A DNA stretch of 64,000 bases from Pseudomonadota bacterium (GTDB lineage: Bacteria > Pseudomonadota > Alphaproteobacteria > Micropepsales > Micropepsaceae). Shown piece after piece: positions 17,730-26,362 of the stretch. The position numbers and the translations under genes are program-made. The stretch spans positions 1-64,000 of the forward strand of contig JACQDN010000020.1 in NCBI GenBank assembly GCA_016201105.1. The letters run 5' to 3'. Within the stretch, counting starts at the first letter, position 1; each line of letters begins with the position of its first letter. A model generated the notes under the pieces. That model ran no database searches, was not told the DNA's origin, and saw only the letters and a program-made list of their open reading frames with translations.

Positions 17730-19739
17730 GTGTCTTCGCCCCCCAAAACCCCATTGGCCGCGCCGTCCGGCGCGCCAAACGTGATCGTCACCCTGCCCGA
17801 TGGCAAGGCGATGACGTTCACGCGCGGTGTGACCCCGGGGGAAGTGGCGGCTGCGATCGGGCCCGGATTGGCCAAGGCCGCCCTCATCGCCGAGGTCGAC
17901 GGCAAGCCATGGGACCTGTTCCGCCCGCTCGATCACGACGCCAAGATGCGGATCATCACCAAGAAGGATCCCGAAGCGCTGGAGCTCATCCGGCACGATG
18001 CCGCGCACGTGCTCGCCATGGCGGTGCAGGAGCTTTTCCCCGGCACCCAGGTGACCATCGGTCCTGCCATCGAAGACGGCTTCTACTACGACTTCGCGCG
18101 TGACACCCCGTTCACGCCCGACGATCTGCCGAAGATCGAGGCCAAGATGCGCGAGATCATCAAGCGCGATCTACCCACCCGCCGCGAAGTGTGGCCGCGC
18201 GACAAGGCTGTGCAGCACTTCAAGGATATGGGCGAGAACTACAAAGCCGAACTCATCGCCTCCATTCCAGCGGGCGAGGACGTGTCGCTCTATTGGCATG
18301 GCGACTGGCACGATCTGTGCCGCGGCCCGCACTTTGCGACCACCGGCAAGATCGGAGATGCCTTCAAACTGACCAAGATCGCCGGCGCCTATTGGCGCGG
18401 CGATTCCAACAATCCCCAGCTGCAGCGCATTTACGGCACCGCTTGGCGCGACCAGAAAGAGCTGGCGGACTATCTGCATCGGCTCGAGGAGCAGGAGAAG
18501 CGCGACCACCGCCGGATCGGCAAGGACCTCGAACTCTTCACCTTCTCGCCCGACGTCGGCGCCGGTTTGCCGCTTTGGATGCCCAACGGCACCGTCATTC
18601 GGCAGGAGCTCGAATTTCTTGCGGTGCAGGAGGAGCGCAGGGACGGCTATCAGCGTGTCGTCACGCCGGAGATCACCAAGGAAGCGCTCTACATCCGCTC
18701 GCGCCACCTGCTCTACTACAAGGACGACATGTACTCGCCGATCGATATCGAAGGCGAGAACTACTACTTGAAGCCGATGAATTGCCCGCATCACCATATG
18801 ATCTATCTGGCGACGCGGCATTCCTATCGCGAGTTGCCCCTCAGATTGGCCGAGTATGGTCATTGCTACCGCTACGAAGCGTCAGGCGGGCTGTCGGGGC
18901 TGATGCGCGTGCGCGGCTTCAGCCAAAATGATGCGCACATCTACTGCAGAGAGGATCAGGCGCATCAGGAATTCGTTCGCGTCATGCGTCTGCATGCGCG
19001 CTACTACGAGATGATGGGTATAACAGACTACTATATGCGCCTGTCGCTTCCCGATCTCGCCAAGAAGCACAATTTCGTCGACGAGCCGGCGGAGTGGAGG
19101 AAGGCGGGCGAGATCATCCGCAACGCGATGAAGGAGACCGGTTATCCCTATGTGGAAGCCGAAGGCGAAGCGGCGTTCTACGGACCTAAAGTGGACTTCA
19201 TGATCAAGAGCGTGATCGGCACCGAGTACGCGATCTCGACCAATCAGCTCGACTTCATGGCAACCAAGACCTTTGGGCTGACCTATATCGGCGAAGACGG
19301 GGCGGAACATCCGGTCTATGTGATCCATCGCGCGCCGCTCGGTTCGCATGAGCGATTTACGGCGTTCCTGATCGAGCACTATGCGGGCGCCTTCCCCACC
19401 TGGCTCGCCCCCATCCAGGTGCGCATCGTGCCGATCTCCGACAAGGTCAACGACTACGCCCACAAGGTGCGGGACGCGCTATTCAACGCGCCGGTGGTGA
19501 ACGGCACCGCGGGCCTGCGCGTGGACATCGATCTTTCCGCCGAGCGCATGCAGAAGAAGATCCGCGACGCCCAGTTGCAGAAAATCCCCTACATGCTGGT
19601 GGTGGGCGAGCGCGAGGCGGCTGAGGGCAAGGTCGCCGTGCGGCTGAGGTCCGGCAAGGACCTGGGCGCTATGCCGCTGGAACAGTTCATCGCCCGCATC
19701 AGGCAGGAAGCCGAAACCCGCCGGGATATGGCCGATTAA
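17730..19739 (+). CDS. thrS: Threonine--tRNA ligase, GTG start
   Basis: The 669-residue product has all domains in order. The N-terminal TGS domain (to about residue 75) is followed by the editing domain with RHDAAHVLAMAVQELF and the class II aminoacylation core. The core holds motif 2 RYEASGGLSGLMRVRGFSQN, and PMNCPHHHMIY supplies one of the zinc-binding Cys/His ligands. The anticodon-binding domain covers the last 110 residues. It charges tRNA-Thr in the cytoplasm. GTG 17730 has a TTGGAGA ribosome site, whereas an upstream TTG at 17670 would add an unconserved 20-residue leader. infC follows. Confidence 0.97.
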   Translation: MSSPPKTPLAAPSGAPNVIVTLPDGKAMTFTRGVTPGEVAAAIGPGLAKAALIAEVDGKPWDLFRPLDHDAKMRIITKKDPEALELIRHDAAHVLAMAVQELFPGTQVTIGPAIEDGFYYDFARDTPFTPDDLPKIEAKMREIIKRDLPTRREVWPRDKAVQHFKDMGENYKAELIASIPAGEDVSLYWHGDWHDLCRGPHFATTGKIGDAFKLTKIAGAYWRGDSNNPQLQRIYGTAWRDQKELADYLHRLEEQEKRDHRRIGKDLELFTFSPDVGAGLPLWMPNGTVIRQELEFLAVQEERRDGYQRVVTPEITKEALYIRSRHLLYYKDDMYSPIDIEGENYYLKPMNCPHHHMIYLATRHSYRELPLRLAEYGHCYRYEASGGLSGLMRVRGFSQNDAHIYCREDQAHQEFVRVMRLHARYYEMMGITDYYMRLSLPDLAKKHNFVDEPAEWRKAGEIIRNAMKETGYPYVEAEGEAAFYGPKVDFMIKSVIGTEYAISTNQLDFMATKTFGLTYIGEDGAEHPVYVIHRAPLGSHERFTAFLIEHYAGAFPTWLAPIQVRIVPISDKVNDYAHKVRDALFNAPVVNGTAGLRVDIDLSAERMQKKIRDAQLQKIPYMLVVGEREAAEGKVAVRLRSGKDLGAMPLEQFIARIRQEAETRRDMAD

Positions 19740-19803
19740 ACCCCAATCTGTGGCTGAATCACTCTTGCGAAACGGCCGGGCATTCCTATTGTTACGGCGG
19801 ATT

Positions 19804-19829
19804 CCGGCACGGCCTGCCCGTGCCGGTTT
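19804..19829 (+). terminator. Weak hairpin in the thrS-infC spacer
   Basis: CCGGCACGG and CCGTGCCGG form a perfect 9-bp stem with a CCTGC loop, followed by only three T residues. It could be a weak terminator or attenuator between thrS and infC. Confidence 0.4.
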
Positions 19830-19956
19830 CGCGCATCCGTAACCAACGGCCCTGCGCTGCGCTGACGAGGAACATTGCCCATAAGCCCTAAGCCGAACAC
19901 ACGTTTCGCAAGGCAGGTCAAACCCCTCGCGAGACGCGTCAGCACTTGAGCCAACC

Positions 19957-19965
19957 AAAGGAGAG
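19957..19965 (+). promoter_or_regulatory. Ribosome binding site that fixes the infC start
   Basis: AAAGGAGAG is an almost ideal Shine-Dalgarno sequence. It ends 6 bp before the ATA at 19972. No ATG, GTG or TTG lies at an acceptable distance in the infC frame, so this site is the main argument for initiation at ATA. Confidence 0.6.
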
Positions 19966-19971
19966 TAAGTC

Positions 19972-20517
19972 ATAGTCCCCAGACGTTTTTCATCGACCGC
20001 CCCGGCTCCAGCCAAAGACGGTCCCCGCGTCAACGACGAGATCTTTTCCAAAACCATCCTCCTTATTGGAGATGACGGCCACAAATACGGAGAGATCGGC
20101 ACCGACGAAGCCCGCGCCATCGCGGAGGAAAAAGGCTTCGATCTGGTCGAGGTTTCACCGGAGGCCAAGCCCCCGGTCGTCAAGCTGATGGACTTCGGGA
20201 AATACAAATACGAACAGCAGAAAAAAGCCGCCGAAGCGCGCAAGAAGCAGAAGGTCATCGAGATCAAGGAGATCAAGATGCGCCCGACCATCGACGACCA
20301 CGATTACGAGACGAAGATGAAGGCGATGCGCCGCTTCTTCGGCGAAGGCGACAAGGTGAAGGTCACTTTGCGCTTCCGCGGTCGCGAAATGGCACACCAG
20401 CATCTGGGCATGGAACTGCTCAACCGCATCCAGAAGGACACGGAAATCTTTGCGAAGATGGAGCAATGGCCCAAGATGGAAGGCCGCCAGATGATGATGG
20501 TATTGGCGCCGCGCTAG
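19972..20517 (+). CDS. infC: Translation initiation factor IF-3, apparent AUA start
   Basis: Reading the infC frame back from the conserved C-terminal half gives 181 residues, close to the E. coli length of 180. Translation would begin at ATA (19972), right after a strong ribosome site and three bases beyond an in-frame TAA. The body has the family landmarks [50 protein letters not shown] and [14 protein letters not shown]. The first standard start would be ATG at 20188, which would remove most of the N-terminal domain. infC uses a rare AUU in E. coli to allow feedback, because IF-3 rejects non-AUG starts. AUA would serve the same purpose here. Confidence 0.88.
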   Translation: MVPRRFSSTAPAPAKDGPRVNDEIFSKTILLIGDDGHKYGEIGTDEARAIAEEKGFDLVEVSPEAKPPVVKLMDFGKYKYEQQKKAAEARKKQKVIEIKEIKMRPTIDDHDYETKMKAMRRFFGEGDKVKVTLRFRGREMAHQHLGMELLNRIQKDTEIFAKMEQWPKMEGRQMMMVLAPR

Positions 20518-20637
20518 GCACCCATACGCCTGTCTCATTTGCGCCACGAAAGTGGTATTAAAGAGCCGTCTGCACCGGTGAGCTGCGGAAGTCGCCGGCT
20601 GTCGAAGGGTTGGGCCTTCCGCCACAAGAGAGACAAC

Positions 20638-21702
20638 TTGAGTAATTCGAGTACGGAACCCCGCGCAGATGCGGGAGTAGACGCGCACAACGTTGGCGCA
20701 TTGGCCAAGCATCTCCTGCGCTACCGCGATGCGAACGCGCCGCGCGCCTTCTTCGAATTGGGAGTGACCGTCGGCGCCTTGGTGCTGAGCTGGGTCCTGA
20801 TGTGGCTATCGCTCGGCATCGGCTATTGGCTCACGCTCTTGCTGGCGCTGCCGACCGCGGGCTTTCTGGTGCGCCTCTTCATGATCCAGCACGATTGCGG
20901 GCACGGCGCGTTCTTCCGCTGGCGCTTGCTCAACGATTGGGTCGGCCGCGCGCTCGGCGTCCTCACTTTCACGCCCTACGACTACTGGAAGCGAAACCAC
21001 ACGGTTCATCACGCCGGTTCGGGCAATCTCGAACGCCGCGGCACCGGCGACATCATGACATTGACGGTGAGCGAGTATCTTGGTCGCTCGGTGCTGGGGC
21101 GTTTTCTTTATCGCCTCTATCGCAATCCGTTGGTGCTGTTTGGTGTCGGGCCGGCCTATCTGTTCTTCGTCCAGCACCGTCTTCCGCTCGACCAGATGCG
21201 CGCCGGCTGGCGGCCCTGGGCGAGCACCCTTGTCACCAATGCCGGCATCGTCGCGATCGCGGGCGTCATGATCTGGCTGGTCGGCCTTGGACCATTCGCG
21301 GCCGTCCAGCTCCCCGTCATGCTGCTGGCGGCGTCGATCGGCGTGTGGCTCTTCTACGTGCAGCACCAGTTCGAAACCGTGACTTGGGCGCACGACAACG
21401 AGTGGTCGCTCGCGGAAGCCGCCTTGCTGGGAAGCTCACATTACGATCTGCCGGCGGTGCTGCGCTGGTTCACGGCGAATATCGGCGTGCACCACGTCCA
21501 TCATCTCTCCAGCCGCATTCCCTATTATCGGCTCGGCGAAGTGTTGCGCGATCATCCGCAGTTGCGCGGGATCGGGCGGGTGACGTTGTGGCAGAGCCTG
21601 CGTAGCATTCGTCTGGCTTTGTGGGACGAGAACACGCAGAAGCTGGTGTCGTTTCGCGACGCCCTGCGGCGCCCAGCCGACGGTCCCAACAGTCGTTCTT
21701 GA
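20638..21702 (+). CDS. Membrane fatty acid desaturase, TTG start
   Basis: A 354-residue membrane desaturase with the three His boxes: QHDCGHGAFF, RNHTVHH and GVHHVHHLSSRIPYY. There are at least four hydrophobic segments (for example 'VLSWVLMWLSLGIGYW'). The pattern is that of omega-6/omega-3 type acyl-lipid desaturases, which insert double bases into fatty chains using two irons and an electron donor. TTG at 20638 has an AGAGAGA ribosome site and gives a compact N-terminus. The frame is open back to a TTG at 20539 with no conserved residues. It probably tunes membrane fluidity. Confidence 0.85.
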   Translation: MSNSSTEPRADAGVDAHNVGALAKHLLRYRDANAPRAFFELGVTVGALVLSWVLMWLSLGIGYWLTLLLALPTAGFLVRLFMIQHDCGHGAFFRWRLLNDWVGRALGVLTFTPYDYWKRNHTVHHAGSGNLERRGTGDIMTLTVSEYLGRSVLGRFLYRLYRNPLVLFGVGPAYLFFVQHRLPLDQMRAGWRPWASTLVTNAGIVAIAGVMIWLVGLGPFAAVQLPVMLLAASIGVWLFYVQHQFETVTWAHDNEWSLAEAALLGSSHYDLPAVLRWFTANIGVHHVHHLSSRIPYYRLGEVLRDHPQLRGIGRVTLWQSLRSIRLALWDENTQKLVSFRDALRRPADGPNSRS

Positions 21703-21772
21703 GATATCGTCGACAAATTCTCCTGCGGCGACACGAAAAACTTCACAAACCAGGCAGGCCGCGCTCTATTCG

Positions 21773-22399
21773 CTACCCTCCATCCAACAGTCTCTCGATC
21801 ATTCCCGTCGCCCTGAGCGTCGCCCAAACCGTCACCGCGGTGAAGGAAATCGACAGCAACGCCGCAACCAGCGAGATGCATAGCAGCACGCCATCCTCTT
21901 CCAGATAGGCGAACGAGATGAACATGATCACCAGCGTCGGTGGGACATAGGCGAAGGGGACCGGCGAAAGAATCGTCGCCGCCAGCAAAAGGACGATCAG
22001 CCCGATCAGACGTTTGGTCGCCTGAAACGGCGTGTGAAAGCGCGGACGGATGAAGATTTCCAAGCGCGCGAACAAGGGGATGGCTTTGGAGATCCAGCGC
22101 ACGAATTGCTCTGCGGGGATTGAGCGTCTCGCCAGATAGCCCGGCAACGAAGGGTTGTCGCGCCCGAGAATCATTTCGATTGCGGGGATCGCCAGCAGGA
22201 AGCCGGACACCGTCGCGATCCCCGGCGCCAGGCCGAACAGCGCCATGATCAGCATGAGAAATCCGAATGAGCGCTTTTGCAGATGCGCGACGAGCCAGTC
22301 CGGACTGACGCGGTCGGCCGGCGCCCCAGCGAGCAGCCGCGCCAGCGCGACCGATGTCGGCACGTGAGGTTGGACGGGAGGGACTTTGACTCTGATCAT
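21773..22399 (-). CDS. ExoD family membrane protein
   Basis: From the ATG at 22399 the product is 208 residues. The N-terminal soluble part (DWLVAHLQKRSFG) is followed by several hydrophobic stretches (LIMALFGLAPGIATVSGFLLA, LIGLIVLLLAATIL, LLCISLVAALLSIS). The 'GFLLAIPAIEMILGRDNPSLP' and 'W...P.FARLE' landmarks identify ExoD. ExoD of Sinorhizobium is needed for normal exopolysaccharide production and alkali tolerance, though its biochemical role is unknown. The frame is open upstream to 22489, but family length supports this start. The gene lies outside the polysaccharide cluster. Confidence 0.85.
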   Translation of the reverse strand: MIRVKVPPVQPHVPTSVALARLLAGAPADRVSPDWLVAHLQKRSFGFLMLIMALFGLAPGIATVSGFLLAIPAIEMILGRDNPSLPGYLARRSIPAEQFVRWISKAIPLFARLEIFIRPRFHTPFQATKRLIGLIVLLLAATILSPVPFAYVPPTLVIMFISFAYLEEDGVLLCISLVAALLSISFTAVTVWATLRATGMIERLLDGG

Positions 22400-22543
22400 G
22401 GTCAGCGTGCCCTCACCTTTTACGGTACGCCGCCACCAGCCGGCGGTACGCGATACCGACTTTGGTATCAGGAGCGTCATCCATCTCATTGATATTGCTC
22501 AAACACAGAAACGGCACATCAACAAAGCCGTACCAACACAAAA

Positions 22544-22567
22544 ACGCGCCGCTTTGCAGCGGCGCGT
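22544..22567 (-). terminator. Rho-independent terminator of the lipoprotein gene
   Basis: ACGCGCCGCT and AGCGGCGCGT form a 10-bp perfect stem with a TTGC loop. On the minus strand it is followed by a GTTTTTGTG tract, 27 bp after the stop of the lipoprotein gene. Confidence 0.75.
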
Positions 22568-22594
22568 TCTGTTTTCGTAACTCGGTGTTTGCGA

Positions 22595-23206
22595 CTAGTA
22601 CTTCAGAAAGCTTGAGGCGCTGCGAACGACCGTTCCGGTGATGTCCTGGAACGGACCGAGCGGCTGCACCTTGTCGTGATATTCGTCGATCCTGGGTTTG
22701 CCCGACATCACCTTGTAGGCGACGCGGCCGTCCTGGATGAGCAGCACGACTTCGGCGGACCAGCCGTGATCGTAGGTCGTGCGTTGAAATCCGAAGACAT
22801 CGAGGAAGAAGTTGCCGACGCGCTCTTCCTGAAGGTGCTCAGGCTTGAACACGTAGGCCGTGCAGCGGTCACGTGCGTCGATGCAGCCCTGAACCTTGGG
22901 ATCGAGATTGTCGAACCTGATGGAATCGCGCGGCATGAAGCGTTCGATGATACCGAGGTAGGAAAGCACTTCGACGTTCGGTGCCAAGCTGGAATCAAAG
23001 CCGATGGCCGCGAGGTCGGACGCCCGTGTCGCGCCCGGCGTCACGGTTTCGTAAGCCGTCTCGACTTCCTTGTAAGTCTTGAAGCTCGAATTGCAGACAT
23101 CGCTTTGATACGGAAGAAGCCCCAGGCCACCGCAGCCCACAAGCGCAAGCGTTGCGAAGGTGCTCGCAACTGCCGCCGCATAACGGCGCGCTCTTTCCAC
23201 ACGCAT
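22595..23206 (-). CDS. Predicted outer-membrane lipoprotein of unknown function
   Basis: From the ATG at 23206 the product is 203 residues. A basic N-terminus precedes a hydrophobic core and a lipobox LALVGCGG, so Cys becomes the lipidated first residue. The mature part has two further Cys in the C-terminal half (GCIDARDRC) and a predicted beta-sandwich ('NFFLDVFGFQRTTYDHGWSAE'). It resembles the BamE/SmpA-like class of small lipoproteins by layout ('VTPGATRASDLAAIGFD' is typical), though the domain name is not certain. The gene is monocistronic and has its own terminator. Confidence 0.7.
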   Translation of the reverse strand: MRVERARRYAAAVASTFATLALVGCGGLGLLPYQSDVCNSSFKTYKEVETAYETVTPGATRASDLAAIGFDSSLAPNVEVLSYLGIIERFMPRDSIRFDNLDPKVQGCIDARDRCTAYVFKPEHLQEERVGNFFLDVFGFQRTTYDHGWSAEVVLLIQDGRVAYKVMSGKPRIDEYHDKVQPLGPFQDITGTVVRSASSFLKY

Positions 23207-23293
23207 ACGATAGGCCCCCACCTATTAACTATTATTTCAGGAAGCGTAGCGAAAAACGCTGATCTTTGAAAGGCGTAGCGGCGCAGTTGGTAA

Positions 23294-24337
23294 CTATGGG
23301 ATGGGAAATTTGGCACAGCAGGCGCTGAGCATTTCAGGATCGCAGTTTCCCCCGGAAATCACCACGACCGTCGCACCGGCACTCGGTTTCGCTGCACTGC
23401 GAAGAAGAGCGGCTAACCCTGCGGCACCGCCCGGTTCGGCCACAATCTTCAAGGTCCGCACGCAATAAGAAACCGCGCGGGCGAAATCATCGTCGCGCAT
23501 AACCTCCGCTCGCGACACAACCTTGCGCGCCAAAGCGAAGGTGATCTCCCCCGGGGTGGGGGGCAACAGCGAGTCTGCGATGGAAGATTCTTTCGCAGAA
23601 ACCCGGACACGTTCGCCGGCAGCGAGCGATCGGCCCATTCCGTCGTAGTCGTAGGGCTCGACCGCCACGATTTTAGCTGTGGGTTGAAGCGTGGTGACGG
23701 CGAGTGCCGTGCCGGTGAGCAGGCCGCCGCCGCCGCAGGGCACGAACACTTCATCGATGGCGATGCCTTTCGCGGCGAGTGCGTGCGCCACTTCAAGACC
23801 GATGGTGCCCTGCCCGGCAATGACGCCCGCATCGTCGAACGGACGTACCAGCGTGGCGCCGCACTTCGCACAGATTCCCGACGCGATCGCCTCGCGATCC
23901 TCGCTGCGCCGATCGTAGAAGACGATCTCGGCGCCATAGCTTCGCGTACCTTCGACTTTGACGCGCGGCGCGTCCGACGGCATCACGATGGTGGCCGGGA
24001 TACCGAAGAGCTCTGCCGCCGCGGCTACGCCTTGCGCGTGGTTGCCGGACGAGAATGCGACGACGCCATTCTTCCGCTCGCTCTCGGCAATAAGCAGGAT
24101 GCGATTGCAGGCGCCGCGGAATTTGAAGGAGCCGGTGCGCTGGAATGGTTCGGCCTTGATGAAAACCCGCCGGCCCATGCGCGCATTCAAATTGGCATTC
24201 TCGAGCAGCGGTGTTTCAAAGGCATAGGGCTTGATGCGCGCTGCCGCGGCTTCGATGTCGGCGAAGGTCGGAAGGTTCACGTTCGTGGAGCCCGCATTGT
24301 ACGCCGCAAATTCATACGCGCATTTCAAGGTCCGCAT
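23294..24337 (-). CDS. Threonine/serine dehydratase family, PLP-dependent beta/alpha-family enzyme
   Basis: The product is 347 residues from the ATG at 24337. It has the family landmarks: the PLP lysine in RTGSFKFRGACNR, the phosphate loop CGGGGLLTG, and SSGNHAQGVAAAAELFG. Such enzymes deaminate threonine or serine to 2-oxoacids; some act on hydroxyaspartate or racemise. It lacks the ACT-like regulatory domain of biosynthetic IlvA, so a catabolic role is likely. A GTG at 24280 would begin directly at NLPTFADIEAA, the usual family start. Neither has a clear ribosome site, so the true start is unsure. Confidence 0.85.
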   Translation of the reverse strand: MRTLKCAYEFAAYNAGSTNVNLPTFADIEAAAARIKPYAFETPLLENANLNARMGRRVFIKAEPFQRTGSFKFRGACNRILLIAESERKNGVVAFSSGNHAQGVAAAAELFGIPATIVMPSDAPRVKVEGTRSYGAEIVFYDRRSEDREAIASGICAKCGATLVRPFDDAGVIAGQGTIGLEVAHALAAKGIAIDEVFVPCGGGGLLTGTALAVTTLQPTAKIVAVEPYDYDGMGRSLAAGERVRVSAKESSIADSLLPPTPGEITFALARKVVSRAEVMRDDDFARAVSYCVRTLKIVAEPGGAAGLAALLRSAAKPSAGATVVVISGGNCDPEMLSACCAKFPIP

Positions 24338-24458
24338 CCATCAAAAGGTGTGGTCATGGACCGCATAGCGGCTGTGCGTGCCGGACTTGCAAAATTCGGC
24401 ACGGGGGCGCATCTGACCTCTCAAACCGAATTCGTCTGCTCAACGCGGAAAGCGTCGC

Positions 24459-25433
24459 ATGCTGAAGATCTATCAGCTTCAGAACGGCGGCCTTAAGGGG
24501 GCCGTGATTGCCGAAGGGGATACGATCCCGGCGGCAAGCCTGTGGCTGGACCTGTTCAATCCCACGCTCGAAGAGCGCCGCGCGGTGGATCGGCTCATGG
24601 AAATGGAGCTGCCGACACGCGCCGACATGGAAGAGATCGAAATCTCCAGCCGGCTCTATCAGGAGGATGGCGGCACATTCATGACGGCGCTCATCATGTC
24701 GAATTCGGACAGCGACAATCCCACGATGGACGTGGTGACGTTCGTGCTGGCTCGCGAGCGGCTGATCACCATCCGCTACATCGATCCGCAACCCTTTCAA
24801 ACTTATGCGGCGCGCTGCGAACGCACGACCGTTCCCGTCACCAAAGCCGAGTCGATCCTGATGGGATTGCTCGACGTCATCATCGACCGCATGGCCGACG
24901 TGCTCGAGCGTACCGGCGCCGAAGTCGAATCCACCTCGCAGGAAATCTTCGCGCCGGAAGCCGAGCGGCCGACCGGAGCGCGGGACTTCCAGGCGATTCT
25001 GCGCCGCCTCGGCCGCAAGCACGGCATCACCTCCAAAATGCGCGAGAGTCTGCTCAGCATCGGCCGCGTTTTGACTTTCATGACACAAGCCACCGAAGGC
25101 AAGGCCGCCAAGGACGTGCGCACGCATCTGAAGACACTCAGCCGCGACGTGCAATCGCTGCAGGACCACTCAAGCTTCATTGCCAGCAAGCTCGCCTACC
25201 TGCAGGACGGCACGCTGGGGCTCATCAACAACGAGCAGAACAACATCATCAAAATCATGTCGGTGGCGGCGATGGTGTTTCTGCCGCCCACACTGTTCGC
25301 GTCGATCTGGGGCATGAATTTCACCTTCATGCCGGAGCTGCATTGGCATATCGGCTACCCCATCGCTTTTGTCGTGATGGTGGTTTCCGGAGTCGTTCCC
25401 TACTTCTGGTTCAAACGCCGCGGTTGGCTCTAG
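24459..25433 (+). CDS. corA: Magnesium/cobalt transporter CorA family
   Basis: The 324-residue product has a large cytoplasmic N-terminal domain with a long helical segment (KMRESLLSIGRVLTFMTQAT). Two C-terminal helices separated by the signature GMN follow: the first (MSVAAMVFLPPTLFASIWGMNF) is followed by the loop FMPELHWH and then YPIAFVVMVVSGVVPYFWFK. The GMN loop is the selectivity filter for Mg2+ in CorA pentamers. It encodes a constitutive inner-membrane Mg2+ uptake channel. The EamA transporter gene starts 11 bp later and may be co-transcribed. Confidence 0.93.
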   Translation: MLKIYQLQNGGLKGAVIAEGDTIPAASLWLDLFNPTLEERRAVDRLMEMELPTRADMEEIEISSRLYQEDGGTFMTALIMSNSDSDNPTMDVVTFVLARERLITIRYIDPQPFQTYAARCERTTVPVTKAESILMGLLDVIIDRMADVLERTGAEVESTSQEIFAPEAERPTGARDFQAILRRLGRKHGITSKMRESLLSIGRVLTFMTQATEGKAAKDVRTHLKTLSRDVQSLQDHSSFIASKLAYLQDGTLGLINNEQNNIIKIMSVAAMVFLPPTLFASIWGMNFTFMPELHWHIGYPIAFVVMVVSGVVPYFWFKRRGWL

Positions 25434-25444
25434 AAAGCTTGGCG

Positions 25445-26362
25445 ATGAGACATTCATCGCTTGGCATCGCGCTCAAGATCAGCGCATCGCTGGCCTTCTC
25501 GCTGATGTACGCCGCCATCAAGATGGCGGGCAAAGTTCCCGTAGGCGAAGTCATCTTCTTCCGCGCTTTCTTTGCGATGGTGCCGCTGTTCGCGCTTTCG
25601 GCGCTGACGGTGGGGCCGCGGGCGGTGGTGCGCACCTCCAGACCCGTCTTTCACGTCGTGCGTTCGGCCGCCGGCGTCTGTTCGATGTTCATGAATTTCG
25701 CCGCCCTGGCCTTGCTGCCGCTGGCCGATATCACCGCCTTCAGTTTCGTGGCGCCGATTTTCGCGGTGGTGTTGTCGGCTGTGATTCTGCATGAGGCCGT
25801 GGGACGATTCCGCTGGAGCGCGGTCGCCGTCGGCTTTGCCGGTGTGCTGTTGATGATTCAGCCGCATGGCGGGGTGTTGGGAATATTCGCCCATAGCCTT
25901 TCGGCGGGCGCGGCACTGGCGCTCGGCGGCGCTTTTCTTTCCGCGTTCGTCGTCGTCTTCATCCGGCAGATGAGCGTGACCGAGCGCAGCGAGACGATCG
26001 TATTCTATTTCATGCTGACTTGTTCATTCGCCGGCGCGGTCTCCATGATCTGGTTTTATGCACCGCTTAGCTGGAGCCTGGCCGCGTGGCTCGCGCTCGC
26101 GGGCATCCTGGGCGGCGTAGGACAGATCTGCATGACCTTCAGCTATCGCTATGCAGAGCCGTCATTGCTGGCGCCGTTCGACTACATCGCGATGGTGTGG
26201 GCTGTGCTGCTCGGCTATTTCGTGTTCGGAGAAATTCCGCAGACGCTGGTGATGGCCGGCGCGGGTGTCGTGATCGTGGCGGGCCTCTTCATCGTCTGGC
26301 GCGAGCATGTGCGCCACCGGAATGTCGAACTCGCCGCGCAGGCGGTGACGCCGAACGTTTAA
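25445..26362 (+). CDS. EamA/DMT family transporter
   Basis: The 305-residue integral membrane protein has about ten hydrophobic helices in two repeats, the EamA arrangement. Helix clusters start at 'LGIALKISASLAFSLMYAAIK' and at 'ALALGGAFLSAFVVVFIRQM', and each half has the same length. 'FRAFFAMVPLFALSAL' and FSYRYAEPSLLAPFDYIAMV are typical of the drug/metabolite exporter group. The substrate cannot be told from sequence; such proteins export amino acids, metabolites or drugs. The 3' end overlaps, by a few bases, the stop codon of the convergent ATP-grasp gene, so co-inheritance with that pathway is possible. Confidence 0.9.
   Translation: MRHSSLGIALKISASLAFSLMYAAIKMAGKVPVGEVIFFRAFFAMVPLFALSALTVGPRAVVRTSRPVFHVVRSAAGVCSMFMNFAALALLPLADITAFSFVAPIFAVVLSAVILHEAVGRFRWSAVAVGFAGVLLMIQPHGGVLGIFAHSLSAGAALALGGAFLSAFVVVFIRQMSVTERSETIVFYFMLTCSFAGAVSMIWFYAPLSWSLAAWLALAGILGGVGQICMTFSYRYAEPSLLAPFDYIAMVWAVLLGYFVFGEIPQTLVMAGAGVVIVAGLFIVWREHVRHRNVELAAQAVTPNV

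Noticed and set aside
20188..20517. infC as a 109-residue protein starting at the ATG at 20188
   Set aside because: It would lose most of the N-terminal domain of IF-3; conserved sequence clearly continues upstream to 19972.
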